Positions 15,868 to 23,964 of a DNA stretch of 64,000 bases are shown here, piece after piece; the stretch's first letter is position 1, and each line of letters opens with the position of its first letter. The stretch covers positions 62,001 through 126,000 of the forward strand of contig CAKRJP010000005.1 in the NCBI GenBank assembly GCA_934351835.1. Direction: 5' to 3'. Origin of the DNA: an uncultured Lachnospiraceae bacterium. GTDB lineage: Bacteria > Bacillota > Clostridia > Lachnospirales > Lachnospiraceae. Position numbers and translations under genes: made by a program. The notes under the pieces are model-generated. The model was not told the origin of the DNA, did no database searches, and saw only the letters and a program-made list of their open reading frames with translations.

Positions 15868-17895
15868 TTAGTAACCATAGTCTTCCGTATAATAGTCTTC
15901 CGTATAATAATCCTCCGTGTTGCTGTTATCCGTGCCATAATCATAGGTATTATCAGTACTGTAATCATAACTGCTATCATAATAAGAACTATCATCTGTA
16001 GTTGTTGCATCCGTTCCGCTTGTATCATTGCTTGTTCCGTCTGCATCATCCGTATTTGTTGTCTTTCCATTTTTCTTGATTCCAAGATACGGGAAAATCT
16101 CCTTCATAATATCTGACGCCAGCGTTGTTACCAGAGACGAATCTTCCTGGGATACCGCATTCGGCTCATCTATGATTACATAAACAACCACCTGTGGATT
16201 ATCCTGCGGCGCATAACCGATAAAGGAAATCAGATACTTTTCATTTCCACGCGGCAGCTTTTCGGCTGTTCCGGTCTTACCTCCGATATCATATCCTTCT
16301 ACTGCTGCATTTGTACCGGTTCCTTCTTCTACAACACCAAGCATATAATCTTTTAAAATATCACTGGTTTCTTTTGATACAGTCTTTCTCAACACTACCG
16401 GATCTTTGGAATCCACAACATTTCCGTTTTCATCCTCTACCTGTTTTACAACATGTGGCTGATAATAATCTCCGCCGTTGACCAGCGAACAGTATGCTGC
16501 TGCCAGTTGCGTCATCGTCACATTAAAGTTCTGTCCAAAGGAGTTGGTCGCCAGACTGGCCGGATCCATGTCTTCCGGCTGGTATAAAAGTCCTGAAGTA
16601 TCTGTCTCTCCCGGAAGATCGATATCTGTATACTGCCCGAATCCAAACAATTTCTGATATCGGCAAAACTGTTCTTCTTTGATTTTCTGCGCAATCTGCA
16701 TAAGTGCAACGTTGCATGAATTTTCCATTGCCTGCTTCAGTGTTTCCTGTCCATGTCCGGTCTTTACATGACAGTAAATGTCATCATCTCCCACATGCAT
16801 CATACCAGTACAGTTAAATGTTTCACTCCCATCCAATATTCCAAGTTCTAATCCTGCTGCCACCGTAAATGGCTTAAATGTAGATCCCGGTTCATAGTCT
16901 GTACTTACACAGAAATTTGTCCACAGGTTATTCAGAGCCTCGCTCTGTTCATCGTCCGACATTGCCTTGATTTCTGATTTTGAATAATATTTTGTCAGAT
17001 CTCTCGGATTGTTCAGATCATAATTAGGATAAGATGCCTCCGCAAGAATCTCTCCGTTCTGTGGATTCATTACCATAACCGCCGTATGTTTGCTTCCTTC
17101 GCCTTCTGTCGCCAGATTCTTGTGTTCTTCATTAAATGCCAGAATATGTTTTTCCACAATGCTCTGCACCTGAAGATCTATGGTGGAAACAACGGTTTTA
17201 CCATTTTCTGCTTCTTTTACTGTTTTTTCATATCCTGCTTCTGAATCCAGATAGCCGTATTCTCTTCCATCTGTTCCATTTAAAACAGAGTTATAGTAAG
17301 CTTCTATTCCGCTATTTCCTACATTTCCGGAAGATGCAAATCCTAACATTCCACTTGCCAGTGTATCGTACGGATATTTTCTTATATAATCTTCTTCCAT
17401 CCACACACCTTTTACGTTTGAATTATTCTCTGTATCTGCAATAATTTTTTCAAATTTCTGTTCGGTATTATAATCGACTGCTTTCTTTAATACGCTGTAT
17501 CTGCTTGATGGTGTATCTTCCAATACTTTCTTTACATCGGATTCTTTGATATCAAAGCAATCTTTTAAAACTTCCAGTGTCGGTTCCAGATACTCATCCT
17601 TGCTGAGAAGGACCTTTGCATCTAGCACTACATTATATACTCGCTCACTGGTTGCAAGTTTCGTACCATTCCGATCCAGGATATCCCCTCTCTTGTACGG
17701 AATTATTCTGCTCTCATACTGTTGCTGATCCAGAACGATCTTTGTATATTGCTCGCCGTTTTTCGCATTGATTATTGTTATATTTACCACAAGACCTATA
17801 AAAGCTAGTACAACCCCTCCGAAGAGTAATACTAGCCTTGTTTTCATTCCTCTGGTAAATTTTCTTTTAAAAAAAGTCTTTACCTTTTTTGCCAT
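15868..17895 (-). CDS. ftsI: Class B penicillin-binding protein FtsI/PBP2B with Asp/Tyr-rich tail
   Basis: Septal peptidoglycan transpeptidase, 675 residues. A basic N-terminus is followed by a membrane helix at about 20-44 and a dimerisation domain starting PYKRGDILDRNGTKLAT. The catalytic domain has YEPGSTFK (Ser 338), NSCNVAL, and GGKTGTAEKLPRG, all intact. From about residue 622 a low-complexity tail with Thr, Asp, Ser and Tyr runs to the end (SSYYDSSYDYSTDNTYDYG), closing in EDYYTEDYYTEDYGY. The last part is coded by an exact 15-bp tandem repeat (15879-15908). It follows ftsL by ten bases in the dcw operon. Confidence 0.92.
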   Translation of the reverse strand: MAKKVKTFFKRKFTRGMKTRLVLLFGGVVLAFIGLVVNITIINAKNGEQYTKIVLDQQQYESRIIPYKRGDILDRNGTKLATSERVYNVVLDAKVLLSKDEYLEPTLEVLKDCFDIKESDVKKVLEDTPSSRYSVLKKAVDYNTEQKFEKIIADTENNSNVKGVWMEEDYIRKYPYDTLASGMLGFASSGNVGNSGIEAYYNSVLNGTDGREYGYLDSEAGYEKTVKEAENGKTVVSTIDLQVQSIVEKHILAFNEEHKNLATEGEGSKHTAVMVMNPQNGEILAEASYPNYDLNNPRDLTKYYSKSEIKAMSDDEQSEALNNLWTNFCVSTDYEPGSTFKPFTVAAGLELGILDGSETFNCTGMMHVGDDDIYCHVKTGHGQETLKQAMENSCNVALMQIAQKIKEEQFCRYQKLFGFGQYTDIDLPGETDTSGLLYQPEDMDPASLATNSFGQNFNVTMTQLAAAYCSLVNGGDYYQPHVVKQVEDENGNVVDSKDPVVLRKTVSKETSDILKDYMLGVVEEGTGTNAAVEGYDIGGKTGTAEKLPRGNEKYLISFIGYAPQDNPQVVVYVIIDEPNAVSQEDSSLVTTLASDIMKEIFPYLGIKKNGKTTNTDDADGTSNDTSGTDATTTDDSSYYDSSYDYSTDNTYDYGTDNSNTEDYYTEDYYTEDYGY
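15879..15908. repeat. Exact 15-bp tandem repeat in the ftsI tail
   Basis: Two identical copies of AGTCTTCCGTATAAT side by side, with a third, degenerate copy next to them. They encode the Tyr-Tyr-Thr-Glu-Asp units of the FtsI tail and suggest growth by slippage. Confidence 0.9.
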
Positions 17896-17905
17896 ATAAA
17901 ATCAC

Positions 17906-18427
17906 CTATTTTGTATTGTCGTCCGACTGTGCAAGCACACCGCTATCCGGCACTTCTTCCTTCTGATCTACATAATCAGTTGCCGGGCTGTCATAAGTAA
18001 CAATCTCATCTGATGAAGCCGGTACCATTCCCAGGTCTTCCTGGGCTTTCTTGGAAATCTCCTCCAAATTCACAGAATCCATGACGGAATTATACTTCGT
18101 CGTATTGGTCTCCTTCATCTGAGCCAGTTCTTCCTGAAGTTTTGTAATATTCTCTGTACGACTGGTAATGCTTGACTGTAATTTAATGTAATTAATGCAT
18201 ACAATCAAGGCTACTACTGATGCACATGTCAGAAAAATCATATATGCCCGATTCATTGAACGAGCTCTTCGTCTGTTCTGGCGTACTCGTGCACTTGTCC
18301 TTTTTTTAGGTTCAGAAGGTGATCTTTCCTGACGATGTTCCGGTTCATATGACGGCTTCGGCACTGCATTTCCATAAACATACGTGCTTCTTCTGTCGAT
18401 ATGATAACGATTTCCAGTTGTTGCCAT
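17906..18427 (-). CDS. ftsL: FtsL-like division protein
   Basis: A 173-residue bitopic protein. The N-terminal 57 residues are basic and cytoplasmic (EPKKRTSARVRQNRRRARS), then one membrane helix at about 61-81 (YMIFLTCASVVALIVCI), a short coiled coil (SRTENITKLQEELAQMKE) and an acidic end. This, and its position between rsmH and ftsI, mark it as FtsL, which bridges FtsQ/DivIC and the FtsW-FtsI pair. Sequence conservation is low in this family, so the call rests on form and place. Confidence 0.8.
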   Translation of the reverse strand: MATTGNRYHIDRRSTYVYGNAVPKPSYEPEHRQERSPSEPKKRTSARVRQNRRRARSMNRAYMIFLTCASVVALIVCINYIKLQSSITSRTENITKLQEELAQMKETNTTKYNSVMDSVNLEEISKKAQEDLGMVPASSDEIVTYDSPATDYVDQKEEVPDSGVLAQSDDNTK

Positions 18428-18489
18428 GTCAGATCACCCCTTTCCTAAATTCTCGCCGTCTGCTTTATGCAGACTGTATTTTATAAATA

Positions 18490-19425
18490 CTAGGCACGTT
18501 CAAAAATACGCAGTTTCGCACTTTTTGAACGGCTGTTATATTCCAATTCTTCTTCACTCGGAAGAATTGGTTTTCTAGTAATAATACTCCCCTTTGATAC
18601 TTTCCCGCATACACATACCGGAAAATCTGGTGGACAGGTGCAAGGATGTTCGTTTTTCTTGAACGCACTCTTCACAATCCTATCCTCCAATGAATGGAAC
18701 GTAATAATACATAAACGTCCACCCGGATTTAACAACTCAATCATATCATCCAATGAATCTCTCAGAACTTCTAACTCCCTGTTCAGTTCAATCCGGATTG
18801 CCTGAAATGTCCGCTTCGCCGGATGTCCCGATTTCTTCTGATACTTCATTGGTATGGCCGCCCGGATAATCTCCGTTAACTGGCCGGTTGTCTCGATTGG
18901 TTCTTTCGCGCGCGCGATTACTATATGTTTTGCAATGTTCTTTGCAAACTTATCCTCCCCGTAATCTCTGATCACACGATAAAGATCCCTCTCGCTGTAG
19001 TCATTGACGATGTCCCTGGCCGTCATACTCTGACGTGTATCCATTCGCATATCCAGTGGTGCATCTTCCCGATAAGAGAATCCACGTTCTGCCGTATCTA
19101 ACTGATAAGATGATACGCCCAGATCAAGGATGATCCCATCTACCTTGTCAATACCTAGTTCATGGAGCCGCGACTTCATCTCACAATAGTTGCTCCTCAC
19201 AATTGTGACCTTCTCCCCGAAGTCTTTTAACCGGTCGCCAGCCGCTTTTATCGCCGCCGCGTCCTGATCTATTCCTATAATACTCCCTTTTGCGCCAAGG
19301 CGCTTGCAGACCTCAAAGCTGTGACCGCCACCACCCAGAGTTCCATCTACATAGATGCCGTCCGGCTTGATGTTTAGCCCTTCAATTGTCTCATTTAATA
19401 ATACCGATGTGTGTTTGAATTCCAT
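18490..19425 (-). CDS. rsmH: 16S rRNA (cytosine-1402-N4)-methyltransferase
   Basis: Uses S-adenosylmethionine to make m4C1402 in the ribosomal P site (formerly MraW). It has 311 residues. The SAM-binding glycine-rich loop is VDGTLGGGGHSFEVC near residues 27-41; ILDLGVSSYQLD and RGFSYREDAPLDMRM are hallmark blocks; ITFHSLEDRIVK lies near the C-terminus. The ribosome site GGGAGAAG is suitably placed. It lies between mraZ and ftsL, as in almost all dcw clusters. Confidence 0.97.
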   Translation of the reverse strand: MEFKHTSVLLNETIEGLNIKPDGIYVDGTLGGGGHSFEVCKRLGAKGSIIGIDQDAAAIKAAGDRLKDFGEKVTIVRSNYCEMKSRLHELGIDKVDGIILDLGVSSYQLDTAERGFSYREDAPLDMRMDTRQSMTARDIVNDYSERDLYRVIRDYGEDKFAKNIAKHIVIARAKEPIETTGQLTEIIRAAIPMKYQKKSGHPAKRTFQAIRIELNRELEVLRDSLDDMIELLNPGGRLCIITFHSLEDRIVKSAFKKNEHPCTCPPDFPVCVCGKVSKGSIITRKPILPSEEELEYNSRSKSAKLRIFERA

Positions 19426-19454
19426 ATCTTCTCCCTCTTAGATACTGAAATTCC

Positions 19455-19895
19455 CTAGAGACTGAATCCACTTGCTTCCATATCTGATGCAATATCCTCA
19501 ATACTCATTTCTACTTCAGCATTCTTTTCTTCCCACCTTGCCTTGTCCCAGATCTCGGCACGCTTCCCCATACCGATAAATACAACTTCTTTTCCAAGCT
19601 GCGCAAATTCTCTGAGATTGGATGGTATCAGAGTTCTTCCCTGCTTATCAAGGTCTCCGTCCGCTGCACTACCTTGAAAAAAATATGCCAGTGCGCGGGC
19701 TTTTTTATCCGTGGTGGTTGGTAAGGCGTTCAGTTTTGCTTCGAATTCGTTCCACTGATCTTCCGGATATACATACAGACAGTTTTCCATTCCCTTAGTT
19801 ATAACGAAATGCTCCCCTAAATCGTCACGAAACTTAGCCGGAATGATAAGTCTGCCTTTGGCATCAATATTATGACTGTACTCTCCTTTCAACAT
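19455..19895 (-). CDS. mraZ: Transcriptional regulator MraZ
   Basis: DNA-binding regulator of the dcw operon, 146 residues with two AbrB-like repeats. It opens MLKGEYSHNIDAKGRLIIP; the second half contains DKQGRTLIPSNLREFA, the same DxxGRxxIP signature. The start at 19895 is preceded by GAGGAG; codons upstream in frame run through the operator repeats and are not a real N-terminus. MraZ is known to bind GTGG-containing direct repeats before its own gene, and such repeats are present at 19923-19989. Confidence 0.95.
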   Translation of the reverse strand: MLKGEYSHNIDAKGRLIIPAKFRDDLGEHFVITKGMENCLYVYPEDQWNEFEAKLNALPTTTDKKARALAYFFQGSAADGDLDKQGRTLIPSNLREFAQLGKEVVFIGMGKRAEIWDKARWEEKNAEVEMSIEDIASDMEASGFSL

Positions 19896-19922
19896 AATGA
19901 AACTCTCCTCTTCCAAAATGGA

Positions 19923-19989
19923 CCACTTTTGTTCCACTTTGTTCCACTTTTCACCACTTCCTACCACTTGAACTCATTGTAAACCACTT
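19923..19989 (-). promoter_or_regulatory. MraZ operator: phased AAGTGG boxes
   Basis: The minus strand reads AAGTGG at 19989-19984, 19969-19964, 19959-19954, 19949-19944, 19939-19934 and 19928-19923. The copies are 10 bases apart (one position is degenerate and the last gap is 11). MraZ is known to bind such GTGG direct repeats spaced by about one helical turn. One box sits between the -35 and -10 and the others just downstream, so binding should repress. Confidence 0.85.
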
Positions 19990-20004
19990 TTCCTTCCTTT
20001 TCAA
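19976..20004 (-). promoter_or_regulatory. Sigma-A-type promoter of the dcw operon
   Basis: Minus strand: -35 TTGAAA (20004-19999), 17 bases, -10 TACAAT (19981-19976), about 80 bases ahead of mraZ and interleaved with the AAGTGG boxes. Confidence 0.75.
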
Positions 20005-20094
20005 GCCCTTTTTTCACAAATCACAGAATCGTCACCTTGTACCATCGCCAAGATTCCCGACAAACTTAGGCTTTGGCTCATCGTATACACAAAA

Positions 20095-20132
20095 AAGGGA
20101 AGAACTATTCATCAGTAAATAGTTCTTCCCTT
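20095..20132 (-). terminator. Terminator after the small membrane protein gene
   Basis: 15-bp perfect stem, arms 20095-20109 and 20118-20132, followed on the minus strand by six T. It separates the gene at 20181 from the dcw promoter. Confidence 0.88.
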
Positions 20133-20180
20133 AAAATTTTTCAATATTCTGTTACACTCTATGTTCTGACCACATAACTC

Positions 20181-20420
20181 TTATTCACTCGCCATGCTCT
20201 GCATATAATTGTTAATTGCAGTATAATCAATCTGTACTTCCTCTGTAGATTTATTACTTGTATAACTGTTATAACCAGAATAGCCTATCCATCCAAGTAA
20301 TACAAGTCCGATCACCCCATACAGACATCTTCTTAAAATATTCTGTGTCTTTTCTTTCCTGACATTCTTTTTGCGATTAGCTTTTTCCTTTTTATAGCGA
20401 TCTACTTTTTCCTGACTCAT
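20181..20420 (-). CDS. Small single-span membrane protein of unknown function
   Basis: A 79-residue protein. The first 30 residues are strongly basic and charged (KKEKANRKKNVRKEKTQ), followed by one membrane helix (CLYGVIGLVLLGWIGYSGY) and a short, Ser/Thr- and acid-containing outer end (TEEVQIDYTAINNYMQS). The AAGGAG site and a promoter at 20453-20481 support expression as a single gene ending at the 20095-20132 terminator. No family recognised; its place ahead of mraZ hints at an envelope role only by association. Confidence 0.7.
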   Translation of the reverse strand: MSQEKVDRYKKEKANRKKNVRKEKTQNILRRCLYGVIGLVLLGWIGYSGYNSYTSNKSTEEVQIDYTAINNYMQSMASE

Positions 20421-20452
20421 AGGTTATGCTCCTTCACTTAGACTCTTTGCTT

Positions 20453-20481
20453 AGTATAGCATATCTGTCTCAATTACACAA
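20453..20481 (-). promoter_or_regulatory. Sigma-A-type promoter
   Basis: Minus strand: -35 TTGTGT (20481-20476), 17 bases, -10 TATACT (20458-20453). The -35 lies in the last codons of degV. Confidence 0.5.
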
Positions 20482-21313
20482 CCATAATCACGCCACCATC
20501 CGAAGCATACATACTACTGATTCCGGCTGTATCTACAACGATAACATCTTTAAATTCTGCTTTTGATAAAAGTTGCTGTTTCATAGACTCTGCACGTTCC
20601 GGACAATTGCAATGAGATATCGCCAGTATACGGTCTTTCGTCTCACCTACATCTAAAAGTAACTGGTCTGCCATCTTTGCCAGTGCTTTCTTCATGCCTC
20701 TTCCCTGACCAAGCTGTTGAATCCTGCCTTCTGGGGTAGCTCCCATAACCGGCTTGATATTCAGTGCTGTCGCCATCAATGCCTTGATACCTGTCAATCT
20801 TCCATTTTTCTTCAATGTTTCTAAAGTCTCTAATACAAAATAGGTGTGTTGCTCTGAAATATAATTCTCTACCGTATTGATTGTATCTTGAAAACTCATT
20901 CCCTGGTCTTCACATTCTTTGATCTTCAGACCAATCAATGTCTCTCCAATAGAAGCAGATCTGGAATTGAACACATAAATGTCCTTCTCACCATACTCTT
21001 CATGGTATAAATTTTTCCCCAAAACTGCGCTATTGTAAGAACCGCTCAGTTCTGCTGATAATGTAACCGCATAAACTCTCTCAGCCTCACAATGATAACC
21101 TTCCATATATCTCTCCGGTGAAGGGCAAGATGATTTCGGTACTTCCGGAGATTCCGCCGCATATTTTAAGAACTGTGCCTGATCAAAAGTCTCATCATCC
21201 ACAATATGATGTCCGTTCACATCTATTGTCAATGAAGCAGTCTCAAAACATCCTGACGCTTTCATATTCTCCGTTAATTCTCCACAACTATCTATGATAA
21301 TTTTATAACTCAT
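20474..21313 (-). CDS. DegV family fatty-acid-binding protein
   Basis: DegV/FakB-type proteins hold a fatty acid for phosphorylation by the FakA kinase. It has 279 residues from the chosen start, MSYKIIIDSCGELTENMK. Family blocks seen are KSSCPSPERYMEGY with the typical T/S-rich substrate loop, TLSAELSGSYNSAV, FNSRSASIGETLIG and LKKNGRLTGIKALM. The start at 21313 has GGAGG five bases ahead; an open stretch of 24 codons upstream lies over promoter-like DNA and is not used. No fakA-like kinase is adjacent. A palindrome overlaps its probable promoter. Confidence 0.88.
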   Translation of the reverse strand: MSYKIIIDSCGELTENMKASGCFETASLTIDVNGHHIVDDETFDQAQFLKYAAESPEVPKSSCPSPERYMEGYHCEAERVYAVTLSAELSGSYNSAVLGKNLYHEEYGEKDIYVFNSRSASIGETLIGLKIKECEDQGMSFQDTINTVENYISEQHTYFVLETLETLKKNGRLTGIKALMATALNIKPVMGATPEGRIQQLGQGRGMKKALAKMADQLLLDVGETKDRILAISHCNCPERAESMKQQLLSKAEFKDVIVVDTAGISSMYASDGGVIMVV

Positions 21314-21333
21314 AACTGCCTCCACCATACATC

Positions 21334-21372
21334 TATATATCAGTATATTAACACGTGCACAATTTTGCACGT
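21334..21372 (-). promoter_or_regulatory. degV promoter with overlapping palindrome
   Basis: Minus strand: -35 TTGTGC (21362-21357), 17 bases, -10 TATATA (21339-21334). A perfect 7-bp inverted repeat, ACGTGCA (21353-21359) and TGCACGT (21366-21372), covers the -35, as a repressor site would. Confidence 0.45.
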
Positions 21373-21454
21373 CATTAATTTCCATACCATGTAGTTTTTA
21401 ATACTACTTTGTTATCATAGCATATTTACAACTTAAATGGAAGAGTTTTATCCA

Positions 21455-22633
21455 TTATCTTAGTTTTATCTTTCGTGATATGCCAAGGGCAATTCCCATC
21501 TCGATCATCAAAAATATAATGGAAGTACCTCCATAACTGATAAATGGTAACGTAATGCCTGTTGTCGGGATCAGATTTGTTACTACACACACATTAAGGA
21601 TCACCTGCAGTGAAATATGTGCAAAAATTCCTGTTACCACCAGCGAGCTGTACATATCCGGCGCATTACGGGCAATGTAAACCAGACGATAGATCAGCAA
21701 TCCAAAAATCACCAGAAGCATAATAACGCCAAATACTCCAAGTTCTTCACATATAATAGAAAGAATCATATCGTTCTGAACTTCCGGAATCACCATTTTC
21801 TGAGCACTGTTTCCCAGACCTTTTCCAAAAAATCCTCCGGAACCGATTGCATATAATCCCTGCATCAGTTGGTATCCACCCTCAGATGCGTATTTTTCCG
21901 GATTCAACCACACCAGTATTCTCCGGAGACGGAAGTTTCCACTTGTTTCCATTGCCATTCCAAGGAATCTGGCCCCTACTATCGCCACCACTACCCCGGC
22001 CGCTGCCACTGAAACAAACCATTTTGACTTTGGATGTACTATCACTATCATTGCATACGTAATACCTGCAACGATAATCGCAGTACTTAAATTTTCTGTA
22101 AGAAACAAAACACAAGCCGCAGAAAATCCTCCCCATCCAAAAACGGTGATAACACCTTTCCACGTCTTAATCTCTGTTCCCAATTTGCAGATTACAACCG
22201 GGATAAACAGAATCACCGCAATCTTTGCGATTTCTGCCGGCTGAAGCTGTTGATCAAACGGAAGCTGTATCCATCGTTTTGCACCATTTACCTCTTTTCC
22301 AAGTGGAGTCTGGACTAACGCCATCGCAAAAACAGAAAAAATATAAATTGCTTTTCCAAATTTGATATAGTATCTGTAGTCAATCAGGGATGTCACATAC
22401 ATAATAAGAAATCCAAGAGTGCCAAATATCAGTTGTCTTTTAAAATAATGCATGCTATCTCCATAATCAATCAATGCCCTGTATGCACTTGTGCTGTATA
22501 ACATAACCAGACCAAAACACATCAAAAAAATCAATACCGCCAGCAGTCCATAGTCAAAATACTGATCATTTTTTTGATTCGATCTGTTGGTCATTATTTT
22601 AAAATTTGTATTTTTTGTTGATTTTTCTCTCAT
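21455..22633 (-). CDS. FtsW/RodA/SpoVE-family peptidoglycan glycosyltransferase (copy 2)
   Basis: Second SEDS protein of the window, 392 residues with about ten membrane helices. It shares the signatures of copy 1: VMLYSTSAYRALI, GAKRWIQLPFDQQLQPAEIAKI, YQLMQGLYAIGSGGFFGKG and LPFISYGGTSIIFLMIEMG. Its ATG has GGAG eleven bases upstream. It has its own sigma-A-like promoter at 22659-22687 and is not inside the dcw operon. Which copy is the vegetative FtsW and which the sporulation SpoVE cannot be told from sequence. Confidence 0.92.
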   Translation of the reverse strand: MREKSTKNTNFKIMTNRSNQKNDQYFDYGLLAVLIFLMCFGLVMLYSTSAYRALIDYGDSMHYFKRQLIFGTLGFLIMYVTSLIDYRYYIKFGKAIYIFSVFAMALVQTPLGKEVNGAKRWIQLPFDQQLQPAEIAKIAVILFIPVVICKLGTEIKTWKGVITVFGWGGFSAACVLFLTENLSTAIIVAGITYAMIVIVHPKSKWFVSVAAAGVVVAIVGARFLGMAMETSGNFRLRRILVWLNPEKYASEGGYQLMQGLYAIGSGGFFGKGLGNSAQKMVIPEVQNDMILSIICEELGVFGVIMLLVIFGLLIYRLVYIARNAPDMYSSLVVTGIFAHISLQVILNVCVVTNLIPTTGITLPFISYGGTSIIFLMIEMGIALGISRKIKLR

Positions 22634-22658
22634 TATTTTTTACACTCCAATCGTATTT

Positions 22659-22687
22659 ATTATACTCAGAGAGGTCTGTAAAAACAA
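22659..22687 (-). promoter_or_regulatory. Sigma-A-type promoter for second ftsW
   Basis: Minus strand: -35 TTGTTT (22687-22682), 17 bases, -10 TATAAT (22664-22659). Confidence 0.6.
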
Positions 22688-22742
22688 CCAAGAATCTTTT
22701 GTTTCTCGAAATTTCATTGTTTTCTTACTTCACATCAAATTG

Positions 22743-22762
22743 AGCTGCCAGAAAATTGACAG
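22743..22762 (-). terminator. Weak hairpin after cotJC
   Basis: 7-bp stem with one G-U pair (22743-22749 and 22756-22762). There is no clear T run on the minus strand, so function as a terminator is uncertain. Confidence 0.3.
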
Positions 22763-22788
22763 CCCATTTTGTTTCTTTCTTTTATTTT

Positions 22789-23382
22789 TTAATCAAATTC
22801 CGGATTGAATGCGTAGAAGTTTTTACTATCTAAGTGGTCCTGAACAATTCTTAAAGACTCACCGAATCTCTGATAATGCACAACCTCTCGTGCTCTTAAG
22901 AACCGGATCGGATCAGCAACTTCAGGATCTTTTACCAGTCTTAAAATGTTATCGTAAGTTGTTCGGGCCTTTTGTTCTGCGGCCATATCTTCCTGTAAAT
23001 CCGTGATTGGATCTCCTTTGGACTGGAAGGTTGTAGCACTCCAAGGTACACCTGCGGCCGACTGTGGCCACAATGCCAGTGTGTGATCTACATAATAAGG
23101 GGCAAATCCAGAACACTCAATTTCTTCTGCCGTAAGGTCTTTGGTCAATTGATATACAATGGCACAGATAATCTCAAGATGAGCCAGTTCTTCAGTGCCT
23201 ATGTCTGTAAGAATTCCCGCCACTTCATTATAAGGCATCGTATACCGCTGTGCCAGATACCTCATTGATGCGCCGAGTTCTCCGTCAGGGCCACCAAACT
23301 GAGTAATGATAACCTGTGCGAGCTTTGGATTCGTCTGAGTGATGTTTACCGGATATTGTAATCTTTTTTCGTAATTCCACAT
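22789..23382 (-). CDS. cotJC: Spore coat protein CotJC (manganese-catalase-like)
   Basis: A 197-residue ferritin-fold protein of the manganese catalase family found in spore coats. It starts MWNYEKRLQYPVNITQTNPK. Metal-ligand helices are visible: GGPDGELGASMRYLAQRY, DIGTEELAHLEII, DMAAEQKARTTYDNIL and REVVHYQRFGESL, holding the Glu and His ligands expected of a dinuclear centre. It is the last gene of cotJABC; three bases separate it from cotJB. Confidence 0.95.
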   Translation of the reverse strand: MWNYEKRLQYPVNITQTNPKLAQVIITQFGGPDGELGASMRYLAQRYTMPYNEVAGILTDIGTEELAHLEIICAIVYQLTKDLTAEEIECSGFAPYYVDHTLALWPQSAAGVPWSATTFQSKGDPITDLQEDMAAEQKARTTYDNILRLVKDPEVADPIRFLRAREVVHYQRFGESLRIVQDHLDSKNFYAFNPEFD

Positions 23383-23385
23383 AAA

Positions 23386-23646
23386 CTAACACCCTCCCTT
23401 CTGCCACGGCCACGGTGACTGGTTCCAACTCCAGCATTCTGCCTCAGTACAGGCACTGTCCAAGGTCAATGGTCCGTACTGGTCTGCATATTTCCGAAGG
23501 GCTGCCTGACGTTTTTTGTTGCATTTCTCAAAATATTCCAATGCCTCCTGATTGTCCGGATGCGTATTCAAAAATAATGTCACATCGTTGACTGCAAAGC
23601 TGACTCTGTTGATTTCATCTAACAACTCACGTCTGTTATCTGCCAT
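23386..23646 (-). CDS. cotJB: Spore coat protein CotJB
   Basis: An 86-residue spore coat protein whose role is structural or maturational. The typical pieces are RRELLDEINRVSFAVNDVTLFLNTHPDNQEA, seen here in parts, and the later CTEAECWSWNQSPWPWQKGGC with Trp-Pro-Trp end. It overlaps cotJA by 11 bases, indicating coupled translation. Confidence 0.95.
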   Translation of the reverse strand: MADNRRELLDEINRVSFAVNDVTLFLNTHPDNQEALEYFEKCNKKRQAALRKYADQYGPLTLDSACTEAECWSWNQSPWPWQKGGC

Positions 23647-23887
23647 TGCAACAACCTCCCCTTCCTCTAAATGGTTTATTCAGATCAGCGAATATAGTTC
23701 CTGCCATAAGTGCCTGATCCAGCTCATACAGATTTTCCCAACGTTGCCACGGAACATAAGCCATGGCTAAAACCATTTTCTGGGAAGCGTTGTCATTTGC
23801 CATGCAGCCACAATTTGCATGTGTATTTCTATTCTGACAGTTGACATTTCTTCGATCGTCCATCATATTATAGCGATATCGCTGCAT
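23636..23887 (-). CDS. cotJA: Spore coat associated protein CotJA
   Basis: An 83-residue protein. The N-terminal half is Asn/Cys-rich and variable; the conserved half reads LAMAYVPWQRWENLYELDQ and LMAGTIFADLNKPF, typical of CotJA. The C-terminus is Gly/Cys-rich. First gene of the operon, with AAAGGAG ahead of its ATG. Confidence 0.93.
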   Translation of the reverse strand: MQRYRYNMMDDRRNVNCQNRNTHANCGCMANDNASQKMVLAMAYVPWQRWENLYELDQALMAGTIFADLNKPFRGRGGCCNGR

Positions 23888-23921
23888 AATATTGTCTCCT
23901 TTCTAATATTATTCATAATAA

Positions 23922-23949
23922 TATCTTATGAATGACTTAGAAAATTGTT
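23922..23949 (-). promoter_or_regulatory. Candidate mother-cell promoter for cotJABC
   Basis: Minus strand: AACA (23949-23946), 15 bases, CATAAGATA (23930-23922). This resembles the SigK form mACm-16-CATAnnnTA, with spacing one base short. A perfect 8-bp dyad (23911-23918 and 23926-23933) overlaps it. Confidence 0.3.
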
Positions 23950-23964
23950 CCTAGATACGCAAAT

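Noticed and set aside
19896..19967. 24-codon extension of MraZ
   Set aside because: It is coded by the MraZ operator boxes and has no family similarity.
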